From NCBI GenBank assembly GCA_963695975.1, contig CAVOIB010000010.1, positions 1 to 64,000 on the forward strand: DNA of 64,000 bases. Reading direction: 5' to 3'. The position numbers and the translations under genes are program-made. The stretch comes from JBBQVZ01 sp963695975 (GTDB lineage Bacteria; Actinomycetota; UBA4738; HRBIN12). The notes below the pieces were generated by a model. The model searched no databases, was not told the origin of the DNA, and saw only the letters and a list, made by a program, of their open reading frames with translations. The number at the start of each line of letters is the position of its first letter. Within the stretch, counting starts at the first letter, position 1. Positions 13,233-21,517 of this stretch are shown here, in pieces.

Positions 13233-14426
13233 GTGCGTCGGCGACCCGCACGGCGGGCGCGGACTAGAGCCGGCGTAGCGCGGGTGGATCGCCGCACGAA
13301 GGATCTCGTCGCGCGCGCGAACCCGGGCGACGTGGCCGTCATCGACCACGAGGACCTCGATCGGATCGCCGCCGAGGCGTTGGTAGACGCCGGCGTGTCA
13401 GCCGTCGTGAACGCGTCCGCCTCGATCAGCGGCCGCTACCCGAACCTTGGCCCCTTGATCTTGACCGAAGCGGGGATCCCGCTGATCGATCGGGTCGGGC
13501 CGCTGCTCCTGCAGAAGATCCGGGAGGGCGACGAACTCCGGCTGGACGACGATCGCGTCTTCCGGGGCGAGCGTCTCGTCGCCGTCGGGATCCGTGAGAG
13601 CCGTGCAGCGGTCCTCGCCGACATGGAGGCTGCACAAGCGTCCCTGGGCGAGCGGTTCGAGAGCTTCGCGCGCAACACGCTCGAATACATGCAGGACGAG
13701 CGGGACCTCCTCTTCGGTGGCGCGGGGCTCCCCGATCTGCGGCACGAGATGGCGGGGCGCCCCGTGCTGGTGGTCGTCCGGGGATATAGCTACCGGGAAG
13801 ACCTCGCGACGCTCGGCGCGTACATCCGCGACGTGCGTCCGGTGCTTGTCGGGGTCGACGGGGGGGCCGACGCGCTCCTCGACGAGGGGTATACGCCGGA
13901 CATCATCCTCGGCGATATGGACAGCGTCTCCGACCGAGCGTTGGGGCTCGCGCTCACACGGCGGCGACGTCGGCCGCCGACTGAATTGGTGTTGCATGCG
14001 TACGCCGACGGCCATGCGCCGGGACGGATGAGGCTGGAACAACTCGCGGTCCCGTACACGGTGGTTCGGTCGGCCGGCACCAGTGAAGACGTGGCCTTCC
14101 TCCTGGCGCACGAGAAGCGTGCCGACCTGATCGTCGCGGTCGGCACCCACGGCAACCTGCGTGAGTTCCTGGACAAGGGCCGGGGCGGCATGTCGAGCAC
14201 GTTCCTCGTCCGGCTGCGGGTCGGAGAGACGCTCGTCGACGCGAAAGGCGTCTCGCGCATCTACACAGGTCGTGGCTTCCGCGCGCGGGACGCGATGCTT
14301 CTGGTCGGCTCCGCGTTGTTCGCGATGTTCGTCGTGGTGTGGTTCTCGCCTTCGTTACGGCTCTACTGGGACCTGCTCGTCGAACAGCTCCGCCAGTGGT
14401 TGTTCCACGTGAAGGAGCTGCTGTGA
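13233..14426 (+). CDS. steA: SteA-like putative cytokinetic ring protein
   Basis: A 397-residue homologue of SteA (M. tuberculosis Rv1697), which in corynebacteria acts with SteB in cell separation. The N-terminus contains the family's VARVDRRTKDL segment. The centre has a thiamin-pyrophosphokinase-like fold with VGVDGGADALLDEGYTPDII and LGDMDSVS. A single membrane segment sits near the C-terminus (MLLVGSALFAMFVVVWF), which anchors the protein. The start is GTG. The stop overlaps the steB start (GTGA). Family assignment is firm; a role in division is inferred from homologues. Confidence 0.9.
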   Translation: MRRRPARRARTRAGVARVDRRTKDLVARANPGDVAVIDHEDLDRIAAEALVDAGVSAVVNASASISGRYPNLGPLILTEAGIPLIDRVGPLLLQKIREGDELRLDDDRVFRGERLVAVGIRESRAAVLADMEAAQASLGERFESFARNTLEYMQDERDLLFGGAGLPDLRHEMAGRPVLVVVRGYSYREDLATLGAYIRDVRPVLVGVDGGADALLDEGYTPDIILGDMDSVSDRALGLALTRRRRRPPTELVLHAYADGHAPGRMRLEQLAVPYTVVRSAGTSEDVAFLLAHEKRADLIVAVGTHGNLREFLDKGRGGMSSTFLVRLRVGETLVDAKGVSRIYTGRGFRARDAMLLVGSALFAMFVVVWFSPSLRLYWDLLVEQLRQWLFHVKELL

Positions 14427-15355
14427 TCTCATGGCGCTACCACCTGGTGTCGATCGTCGCGGTCTTCTTGGCACTGGGTCTGGGCGTGCTCACCGGAACC
14501 ACCGTCCTCAACGACAACCTCGTGCGGAGCCTCAAGGCGCAGACGCGGACGCTCAGGGCTGACCTTGATGAGCTGCGCGCTTCGGTCGGAGATCTGCGAT
14601 CTCAGTTGGGCACGATGGGGGCGTTCGCCGAGCAAGCGATGCCCTACCTGGTGGGCGACCGGCTCGCCACGAGACAGGTGGTCGTCGTCACGCAGGACGG
14701 GGTCGATGACAGCGCCCTGGCGCAGGGGCGGCGAGCGCTCGATCTGGCGAGCGCGGAGGTGCTGACCACCTTGACGGTACGTCCGGCGATGGCGGCGGCG
14801 ACTCCCACCGCTCAGCGCGATCTGGCGCGGCTCTTGGGATTGCCCGACGGGACGGATCCCGATCAACTGACCACGATGATGGCGCAGTCGCTGGCCCGGC
14901 GCCTGGCGGAGGATCCAACGACCCTGACACCTTCGACGGACGTGCTCGGCGAGCTCCTGTCGCAGGGGTTCCTCACGGCGTCCGCGCCCGGTATCTCCGA
15001 TGCGACGCTCCTTGAGATCGGTGGACGCGGCCAGCTCATCGTCGCGATCGGTGGCTCGACCGAGGCGCTGATCCCCAGTTCGTCGGCGTTCATGGAACCG
15101 TTCGTCGCTTCCCTCGCCGATCTCGGGGTGACGACGGGGGCGGGGGAGAGCCTCGCGTCGACCGACGGATTCGTGCAGGGCGTCCGGACAGCGGTGGACT
15201 CCTCGGCGACGGTGCTGGTGACCATCGACGACGTCGACCTTCCGATGGGCGGCTCCGCGCTCGTGCTGGGGCTCCGGGAAGCAATCGTGGAGGGAACCGG
15301 CGGTGACTACGGCGTGAAGACGGGCGCATCGCGGCTGCTCCCCCCGCCGCCATGA
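14423..15355 (+). CDS. steB: SteB/MctB-like membrane protein (copper transporter family)
   Basis: A 310-residue protein of the family annotated as copper transporter MctB (Rv1698) or SteB. It has one N-terminal membrane helix (SWRYHLVSIVAVFLALGLGV) with a short cytoplasmic start. A coiled-coil segment (residues ~35-70) and a large external domain follow. SteB in corynebacteria partners SteA; the copper role was proposed in mycobacteria. Adjacency to steA with overlapping stop and start codons favours the cell-division interpretation here. The start is GTG. It is also coupled by ATGA to the next gene. Confidence 0.87.
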   Translation: MISWRYHLVSIVAVFLALGLGVLTGTTVLNDNLVRSLKAQTRTLRADLDELRASVGDLRSQLGTMGAFAEQAMPYLVGDRLATRQVVVVTQDGVDDSALAQGRRALDLASAEVLTTLTVRPAMAAATPTAQRDLARLLGLPDGTDPDQLTTMMAQSLARRLAEDPTTLTPSTDVLGELLSQGFLTASAPGISDATLLEIGGRGQLIVAIGGSTEALIPSSSAFMEPFVASLADLGVTTGAGESLASTDGFVQGVRTAVDSSATVLVTIDDVDLPMGGSALVLGLREAIVEGTGGDYGVKTGASRLLPPPP

Positions 15356-16041
15356 GCCAGGGCCGTCTGGGGCGCACGGTGGCGTTGGTGCCGGCCCGCG
15401 ACGAGGAGCGCACCGTGGGCGAGACCGTCGTTGCCCTCCTCGGACTCATGGTGGACGAGGTGGTGGTCGTCGACGACGGGTCGGGGGACGCGACCTCTTC
15501 GGTCGCACTGACGGCCGGCGCCACGGTCCTGAGGATCCCCAGACACACCGGCAAGGGGGGAGCGCTTGAGGGCGCGCTCCACCGACTGCCAAGCGCAGAT
15601 CTCTGGTTACTGGCCGACGCCGATCTCGGACCCACTGCGGCCGGGCTCGCCGGGCTGCTCGAGGTGATCGCCGCCGGGAGGGCCGACATGGCGATCGCCA
15701 TCTTGCCGCCGCAGGGGGCAGCTGGGTTCGGGGCTGTGAAGCGCGCGTCCGCCGCGTCGATCCGCCGCCTCTCGGGGTTCCGGGCCGAGGAGCCGCTGTC
15801 TGGTCAGCGTGCACTGACGGGAGGCTGCCTCGCGGCGGTTCGCCCCCTGGCACGGGGGTTCGGGGTTGAGACCGCGATGACCATCGATGCGGTGCGTGCG
15901 GGCCTCCGCGTCGTCGAGGTGCCGGTCCCAGGGCTCGCCCACCGCGCGACGGGCCGCTCGTTCTCGGGCTTCATGCACCGGGGTCGCCAGGGCGTGCAGA
16001 TCGGTCGAGCGGTCGCCTCACGGGTGGTGCACCTGCGATGA
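15352..16041 (+). CDS. Family 2 glycosyltransferase
   Basis: A 229-residue GT-A fold glycosyltransferase. The nucleotide-sugar region has LVPARDEE at residues 11-18, VVVVDDGSGD near 38, and the metal-binding LLADADLGP (DxD) near 84. An acceptor-side GQRALTGG follows. It is short and has no membrane helices, so it is probably a peripheral enzyme acting on a lipid-linked acceptor. It overlaps both neighbours by 4 nt, within an unbroken steA-steB-GT2-MraY-like run. Substrate unknown. Confidence 0.85.
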   Translation: MSQGRLGRTVALVPARDEERTVGETVVALLGLMVDEVVVVDDGSGDATSSVALTAGATVLRIPRHTGKGGALEGALHRLPSADLWLLADADLGPTAAGLAGLLEVIAAGRADMAIAILPPQGAAGFGAVKRASAASIRRLSGFRAEEPLSGQRALTGGCLAAVRPLARGFGVETAMTIDAVRAGLRVVEVPVPGLAHRATGRSFSGFMHRGRQGVQIGRAVASRVVHLR

Positions 16042-16790
16042 GGGCGCGCCTGCTCGTCGAGAACCATCGTGGCGTCGTGGTGCCCCGAACGCTCGGCCTG
16101 TGGCTCGCTCTCGCCGCGGTGGTGTCGACCGCCCTGGTGGCCTGGACGCAGCCGGACGGCCCGGTCGCACGTCCGGGGTGGGGTGCCCTAGCCGCCACGC
16201 TCTTGGTGTTCGGCGCGGGGCTGGTCGACGATCTTGTGGAGGGCGGGCCTCGCGGCATCCGCGATCATCTCCTCGCGTTCACCAGGGGCCGGGTGAGCTC
16301 GGGCATCGTGAAGCTCGTCGTGATACCGGGAGCGGCGATCGTCGCCATCGCCCTGCAGGCGGGCGGATCGGGCCTCGTCCGCCTGGCAGGCGTCGTGCTG
16401 ATCGCCGGTTGCGCCAACGTCTGGAACGGACTCGACGTACGCCCCGGACGGGCACTCAAGTTCGCGCTGGTCGCGATGATCGGCCTTGTCGGCGTGCCGC
16501 TTCGGCTGCTCCCAACGCTCCCGCTCCTCGCGCTCGGGAGCGCGGGCGCGCTCTGGCCGGACCTCCGCGAACGGGCGATGCTCGGGGATGGCGGCGCGAA
16601 CCTCCTTGGCTTCACGATCGGTTTGGGGCTCTACCTCGTCCTGCCCGCCTGGGGTGTCGTGACCGCGGCGATGATCGCCGTTGGGCTGAACGTCGTCGCG
16701 GAGACGGCGACGCTTTCGCGCGTCATCGACGCCCTGCCGCCCGTGCGGTGGTTCGATGGGCTGGGAAGGCTCCCGGGCTCAGAAGTCTGA
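16038..16790 (+). CDS. MraY/WecA-like phospho-sugar transferase homologue
   Basis: A 250-residue multi-spanning membrane protein related to the polyprenyl-phosphate N-acetylhexosamine-1-phosphate transferases. It has the family's AGLVDDLVEGG (Asp-Asp, near residue 60), NVWNGLDVRPG (near 135) and MLGDGGANLLGF (near 183) motifs. MraY and WecA have 10-11 helices and about 320-360 residues, so this is a shortened relative. It probably moves a sugar-phosphate onto a lipid carrier that the preceding GT2 then extends (inference). It is the last gene of the ste run before pyrG. Confidence 0.8.
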   Translation: MRARLLVENHRGVVVPRTLGLWLALAAVVSTALVAWTQPDGPVARPGWGALAATLLVFGAGLVDDLVEGGPRGIRDHLLAFTRGRVSSGIVKLVVIPGAAIVAIALQAGGSGLVRLAGVVLIAGCANVWNGLDVRPGRALKFALVAMIGLVGVPLRLLPTLPLLALGSAGALWPDLRERAMLGDGGANLLGFTIGLGLYLVLPAWGVVTAAMIAVGLNVVAETATLSRVIDALPPVRWFDGLGRLPGSEV

Positions 16791-16841
16791 GCCCGCGGCA
16801 ACTTCGCGACCGGATCCTGCCGGCGCGGAGGTCTCGTCTGC

Positions 16842-16847
16842 TAGGCT
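16842..16847 (+). promoter_or_regulatory. -10 box for pyrG
   Basis: TAGGCT lies 8 nt before the first of two tandem GTG codons at the pyrG start. It is identical to the box before recN and hpt. Confidence 0.5.
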
Positions 16848-16855
16848 CGCGTCCC

Positions 16856-18496
16856 GTGGTGAGATCGCAACCGAAGTTCATCTTCGTCACGGGCGGAGTC
16901 GCCTCCGGCCTCGGGAAAGGGATCACCAGCGCCTCCCTCGGCCGCCTCTTCAAGTCCCGCGGGTTGAAGGTCGCCATCCAGAAGCTCGACCCGTACATCA
17001 ACGTCGATCCGGGCACGATGAACCCCTTCGAGCACGGCGAGGTGTTCGTGCTTGACGACGGCTCCGAGACCGATCTCGACCTGGGGCATTACGAGCGGTT
17101 CGTCGACGAGGATCTGCACCGCGGCTCGAACTTCACGACAGGCGCCGTCTACTCGAGCGTGATCGCGAAGGAACGGCGAGGCGACTACCTGGGGAAGACC
17201 GTACAGGTCATCCCGCACATCACCGACGAGATCAAGGAGCGGATCAAGGCGCTCGCCGAGACCGAGGCCGCGGACCTCGTCGTCGTCGAGATCGGCGGCA
17301 CCGTTGGCGACATCGAGTCGCTGCCGTTCCTGGAGGCCGTCCGCCAGCTGCGTAACGAGGTGGGCCGCGACAACTGCGCGTTCGTGCACGTCTCGCTGAT
17401 GCCGTTCATCGGCCCATCCGGGGAGCTGAAGACCAAGCCGACGCAGCACTCGGTGAAGGAGCTGCGATCGCTCGGTCTACAGCCCGATGTCATCGTCTGC
17501 CGCTCGGATCGGCCGATCGGGCGGAACCTCAAGGAGAAGATCTCGCTGCTATGCGACGTGCCCATCAGCGGGGTGATCTCGGCGGTTGATGCAGCGTCGA
17601 TCTACAAGGTGCCGCTCGTGCTGCATCGGGAAGGTCTCGACGCGGAGATCGCCCGCCATCTCCGCGTCGACGCCGAGCCCGACCTCACCGAGTGGGAGAC
17701 GCTCGTCGAGCGCATCGACCGCGCGAACGAGCCCGTCACGATCGCGGTCGTCGGCAAGTACGTGAACCTCCGGGACGCGTACCTGTCGGTGACGGAGGCT
17801 CTGAAGCACGGAGGCTTCGCCCACGGTGCCGCCGTGGAGATCGCATGGGTGGCCTCGGATGACCTGGGGGGAGCGGCGACCGAAGAGGCGCTCGCCGGGG
17901 CGGACGGCGTCCTGATCCCGGGTGGGTTCGGCGTCCGCGGTGTCGAGGGGAAGGTGGCCGCCGTTCGATTCGCTCGTGAGCATCGCGTACCGTTCCTGGG
18001 TATCTGCCTCGGGCTCCAGTGCGCGGTGATCGAGTTCGCACGACACGTCTGTGGGCTGGAGGGGGCAAACTCGAGCGAGTTCGATCCGGCCACACCCCAC
18101 GCGGTGATCGATCTCTTGCCTGAGCAGAAGAACATCACCGACATGGGCGCCACGATGCGCCTCGGCGCGCAGCCCTGCTACATCGTGCCCAACACGCTCG
18201 CCGAGAAGTGCTACGGGCTCCCGGTCGTGGAGGAGCGCCACCGGCATCGCTGGGAGGTGAACCCCGCGTACCATCAGATCCTGCAAGACGGGGGCTTGGT
18301 GCTATCCGGCAACTCGCACAACGGGCGGCTGACCGAGATCATCGAGCTCCCTGATCATCCGTTCTTCATTGCGGGACAGTTCCATCCCGAGCTCCGTTCG
18401 CGTCCGACGCGACCGCACCCGCTCTTCGGGGAGTTCGTCGGCGCCGCACAGGCTCACCGCAGGGCTCGCTCAGAGCGCTCGGTCTCCGTCGGCTGA
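16856..18496 (+). CDS. pyrG: CTP synthase
   Basis: A 546-residue enzyme that makes CTP from UTP, ATP and glutamine. The N-terminal synthase domain has VTGGVASGLGKG at residues ~11-22 and GGTVGDIES near 146. The C-terminal class-I glutaminase domain has GICLGLQCAV (the nucleophilic Cys) and a GQFHPEL motif. The open frame continues far upstream, but homology begins at KFIFVTGG, so the GTG pair at 16856/16859 is the start. pyrG followed by a Nudix gene is the M. tuberculosis Rv1699-Rv1700 order. Confidence 0.96.
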   Translation: MVRSQPKFIFVTGGVASGLGKGITSASLGRLFKSRGLKVAIQKLDPYINVDPGTMNPFEHGEVFVLDDGSETDLDLGHYERFVDEDLHRGSNFTTGAVYSSVIAKERRGDYLGKTVQVIPHITDEIKERIKALAETEAADLVVVEIGGTVGDIESLPFLEAVRQLRNEVGRDNCAFVHVSLMPFIGPSGELKTKPTQHSVKELRSLGLQPDVIVCRSDRPIGRNLKEKISLLCDVPISGVISAVDAASIYKVPLVLHREGLDAEIARHLRVDAEPDLTEWETLVERIDRANEPVTIAVVGKYVNLRDAYLSVTEALKHGGFAHGAAVEIAWVASDDLGGAATEEALAGADGVLIPGGFGVRGVEGKVAAVRFAREHRVPFLGICLGLQCAVIEFARHVCGLEGANSSEFDPATPHAVIDLLPEQKNITDMGATMRLGAQPCYIVPNTLAEKCYGLPVVEERHRHRWEVNPAYHQILQDGGLVLSGNSHNGRLTEIIELPDHPFFIAGQFHPELRSRPTRPHPLFGEFVGAAQAHRRARSERSVSVG

Positions 18497-18509
18497 CGGG
18501 CTGAGGGCC

Positions 18510-19025
18510 GTGCCCGAGCCGCTCGAGAGCCGGCAAGCATTCGCAGGACATGTGGTTCGGCTCGACATCGAATCCTGGGAGGGTCATCCGCCGTACGAGG
18601 TGGTGCACCATCCCGGTGCCGCGGGGGTCCTCGCGCTCACGCCTGACCGTCAGGTGATCCTGGTGAAGCAGTTCCGGCCACCCGTCCGGGACGTCCTCAC
18701 GGAGATCCCCGCAGGCATCCTGGACGTCGACGGTGAGGACGCGCTCACGTGTGCGTCGCGCGAGCTCTTCGAAGAGACGGGATACCGCCACGACGCGATC
18801 GAGTTCCTCGCTGGCTACTACGCGTCGGCCGGGTTCACCGACGAGTACGTCCACCTCTTCTGGGCGCGCGCGCACGCCGAGCCGATAGGCGACCCGGAGG
18901 GCGGGATCGAGGTCGTCTTGATGCCGCTCGAGCGGATGGTGGCCGCGGCGCGCGCCGGACGCGTGCGCGACGTGAAGACCGCTCTCGCGCTGCTGCTCGC
19001 CGCCGGCCGGCCACCACTGCCGTGA
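18510..19025 (+). CDS. Nudix hydrolase, probable ADP-ribose pyrophosphatase
   Basis: A 171-residue Nudix enzyme. The Nudix box runs through DVDGEDALTCASRELFEETG around residues 70-90, with the catalytic REL-x-EE-x-G core. EIPAG before the box and ASAGFTDEYVHLFWA after it are characteristic of ADP-ribose pyrophosphatases. The position directly after pyrG matches Rv1700, a biochemically known ADP-ribose pyrophosphatase. The GTG at 18510 is chosen because any earlier start would lie inside pyrG. Confidence 0.88.
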   Translation: MPEPLESRQAFAGHVVRLDIESWEGHPPYEVVHHPGAAGVLALTPDRQVILVKQFRPPVRDVLTEIPAGILDVDGEDALTCASRELFEETGYRHDAIEFLAGYYASAGFTDEYVHLFWARAHAEPIGDPEGGIEVVLMPLERMVAAARAGRVRDVKTALALLLAAGRPPLP

Positions 19026-19070
19026 ACGGCCCGAGCCTTCGGTAGGCTTCGGAAGGACCAGGGGGCGCGG

Positions 19071-20195
19071 ATGATCGTCGGGATCCCGACGGAGGTCAAA
19101 GACAACGAGTTCCGGGTCGCGGCGACCCCCGAGGGGATCCGCGAGCTCGTGCACGCGGGCCACCGTGTCGTCGTTCAGTCAGGTGCCGGCGACGGGTCGG
19201 CGATCGCCGATGACGGCTTCACCGCGGCTGGTGCGGAGATCGCGCCTGACGCCGATGAGGTGTTCGCAGCGGCGGACATGATCCTCAAGGTGAAGGAACC
19301 GCAGCCGGAGGAGTACGAGCGGTTCCGCGAGGGGCAGACGCTCTTCACCTATCTCCATCTGGCGGCAGACGAAACGCTGACGAGGTTCCTGATGGATCGG
19401 AGGGTCGCCGCGGTCGCCTACGAGACCGTACAGACGCCTGACGGCCGTCTCCCGCTCCTCGCGCCGATGTCGGAGATCGCCGGACGGATGGCGCCCCACT
19501 GTGGAGCGACGAACCTGGAGCGGCCGAAGGGCGGTCGGGGCGTGCTCATGGGAGGCGCCTCGGGCGTGTCGCCCGCGCGCGTCGTCGTCCTGGGCGCCGG
19601 GATGGCCGGGACGAACGCTGCCTGGATCGCCGCGGGGATGGAGGCCGAGGTCTCGATCGTCGACAAGAACGTGCATCGGCTCAGGTTCGTGGACCAGATC
19701 TGGCGGGGAAGGATCCAAACGGTGATGTCCAGCGGCCTCGCGGTCGAGCGGCTGGTGACGGAGGCCGACCTGGTGATCGGCGCCGTGCTCGTGCCCGGCG
19801 CCAAAGCTCCCCATCTCGTCACCGAGGCCATGGTCGGCGGGATGCAGCCGGGTGCCGTCGTCGTGGACATCTCGATCGATCAAGGCGGTTGCTTCGAGAC
19901 GTCCCACGTCACGACGCACTCCGCGCCGACGTTCGTATCACACGACGTCGTCCACTACTGCGTCGGGAACATGCCGGGCGCCGTTCCACGTACCTCCACG
20001 TACGCGCTCACGAACGTGACGATCCAGTACGCGGCCCAGATCGCGAACCGCGGGCTGAAGGAGGCCATCAGGATCGACGCGGCGCTCGCGCTCGGGGTGA
20101 ACGTGTATGAGGGGTCGGTAACGAACGCGCGGATCGCCGAGGCGCACGGCCTGGGGTTCACGGAACTCGGGGCGATCATCGACGGGCGCGGCTAA
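19071..20195 (+). CDS. ald: Alanine dehydrogenase
   Basis: A 374-residue NAD-dependent L-alanine dehydrogenase that interconverts alanine and pyruvate plus ammonia. The N-terminus IVGIPTEVKDNEFRVA is diagnostic. The Rossmann glycine motif is VVLGAGMAGTNAA near residue 170. SIDQGGCFETSH and GNMPGAVPRTST complete the active-site region. The sequence GRMAPHCGATNLERPKGGRG replaces the more usual GRMA..GA..L....GGRG form with small changes. TAGGCT lies 22 nt upstream and a GGAAGGA ribosome-binding site follows it. Confidence 0.95.
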   Translation: MIVGIPTEVKDNEFRVAATPEGIRELVHAGHRVVVQSGAGDGSAIADDGFTAAGAEIAPDADEVFAAADMILKVKEPQPEEYERFREGQTLFTYLHLAADETLTRFLMDRRVAAVAYETVQTPDGRLPLLAPMSEIAGRMAPHCGATNLERPKGGRGVLMGGASGVSPARVVVLGAGMAGTNAAWIAAGMEAEVSIVDKNVHRLRFVDQIWRGRIQTVMSSGLAVERLVTEADLVIGAVLVPGAKAPHLVTEAMVGGMQPGAVVVDISIDQGGCFETSHVTTHSAPTFVSHDVVHYCVGNMPGAVPRTSTYALTNVTIQYAAQIANRGLKEAIRIDAALALGVNVYEGSVTNARIAEAHGLGFTELGAIIDGRG

Positions 20196-20217
20196 CAGCG
20201 CTGGGGGCGGCCGCGCG

Positions 20218-21159
20218 ATGAGGGCAGTGCTGGCGGACTGGGCTGAGCGGTACCTGGACCACCTGGTCGTCGAGAGGGGCCTCTCGTCCAACACGCTCGT
20301 CGCGTACCGGCGCGACCTCCGTCGATACGTCGAGTTCTGCGACAAGCGGGGCATGCGAACGCCCGCCGACATCGATGAGTCCGTCGTCCGGTCATTCGTT
20401 GCGTCGGTGTCGGCGTCCACATGGGGCGACGAGCGCGCCTACAGCGCGCGCACCGTAGCGCGGACGCTCTCGTCGGTGCGCTCGTTCCATCGATTCCTCC
20501 TCCGGGAAGGTGCGGTGGAGCATGATCCGGCCACGGGGGTGATCCAGCCGAAGCTTCCCCGCGCGCTCCCGCATCCGCTGCCGCTCGACGACGTCACACG
20601 CCTGCTCGACGCGCCTGACCCGGCGACGACCGTCGGACTGCGTGATCGAGCGATCCTCGAGCTGCTGTACGGGGCGGGACTGCGGATATCCGAGCTCGTC
20701 GGACTCGACATCGACGACGTCGATCTCGAGGAAGGGTTCCTCCGCGTGCTCGGGAAAGGTGGGAAGGAGCGGGAGGTTCCGCTCGGCCGGTACGGCCGGG
20801 ACGCGGCACAGGCGTACCTCACCCGCACCCGCCCGTCGTTCGCGTCTGGCTCGAGCCGGGCCGCGTTCTTCCTCAACCAACGCGGTGGCCGCCTCTCGCG
20901 CCAGAGCTGCGCCCGCCTGTTGGCGACGTACGTGGAGCGGAGCGGGATCCGGCGGCACGTCACCCTGCATACGCTGCGCCATTCGTTCGCTACCCATCTG
21001 CTCGAGGGTGGCGCAGACGTCCGTGTGGTACAGGAACTGTTGGGGCATGCGAGCGTAGCCACGACGCAGATCTACACCCTCGTGACGAAGGACCACCTGC
21101 GTGAGGTGTACTACACGTCGCATCCTCGCGCGCGGCGAGGCACCGATGGAGGGAGATGA
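20218..21159 (+). CDS. xerD: Tyrosine recombinase XerD
   Basis: A 313-residue site-specific recombinase that resolves chromosome dimers at dif. The N-terminal core-binding domain includes VERGLSSNTLVAYRRDL. The C-terminal catalytic domain has the first Arg in GAGLRISELVGL, a Lys in GKGGKEREVPLG, HTLRHSFATHLL (H-x-x-R), LLGHAS and the nucleophile Tyr in TQIYTLV. Length and motif order are typical of XerD, and the position after pyrG and the Nudix gene matches Rv1701. It ends 1 nt before the next start. Confidence 0.94.
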   Translation: MRAVLADWAERYLDHLVVERGLSSNTLVAYRRDLRRYVEFCDKRGMRTPADIDESVVRSFVASVSASTWGDERAYSARTVARTLSSVRSFHRFLLREGAVEHDPATGVIQPKLPRALPHPLPLDDVTRLLDAPDPATTVGLRDRAILELLYGAGLRISELVGLDIDDVDLEEGFLRVLGKGGKEREVPLGRYGRDAAQAYLTRTRPSFASGSSRAAFFLNQRGGRLSRQSCARLLATYVERSGIRRHVTLHTLRHSFATHLLEGGADVRVVQELLGHASVATTQIYTLVTKDHLREVYYTSHPRARRGTDGGR

Positions 21160-21160
21160 C

Positions 21161-21517
21161 ATGGCGGACCGCGTGTTCGTCGAAGGGATCCGAACACAGC
21201 TGGAGGCACACCGAGCTCACCTCCGCGAAGAGATCGAGGAGCAGGGCGCGGACCCCGAAGCCGACGAGGTGGCGTTCGTCGACGATGCCGGTTTCTCCGA
21301 TCGCTCGCACAGCACGGAGGAGCGCTCGCGGTTGATCTCCGTCGTGCGGGCGCTTCGGTCGAACCTTCGCGACGTGGACCGCGCGCTCGCCAAGATCGAC
21401 GCCGGCACGTACGGCGCGTGCGAGAGCTGCGGCAAACCCATCGCGCCCGAACGGCTCGAGGCGCTCCCGTGGGCGGTGCTCTGCATCGACTGTAAGCAGA
21501 AGGGAGTGCCCGGGTGA
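21161..21517 (+). CDS. DksA/TraR-type zinc-finger protein
   Basis: A 118-residue protein with a helical hairpin (residues ~1-80) and a C-terminal four-cysteine zinc finger (CESCGKP ... LCIDCK). DksA-type proteins insert their coiled coil into the RNA polymerase secondary channel. The DxxDxA tip motif of true DksA is not evident; RSHSTEERSRL occupies that area. The start ATG is chosen for the GGAGGGAG site at 21148-21155; an earlier in-frame ATG overlaps that site. It is coupled to deoB by a GTGA overlap. Confidence 0.86.
   Translation: MADRVFVEGIRTQLEAHRAHLREEIEEQGADPEADEVAFVDDAGFSDRSHSTEERSRLISVVRALRSNLRDVDRALAKIDAGTYGACESCGKPIAPERLEALPWAVLCIDCKQKGVPG

Noticed and set aside
15887..16855. 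A 323-codon N-terminal extension of CTP synthase
   Set aside because: It is out of frame over the GT2 and MraY-like genes, is Arg/Pro-rich and has no homology; CTP synthase begins at KFIFVTGG near 16868.
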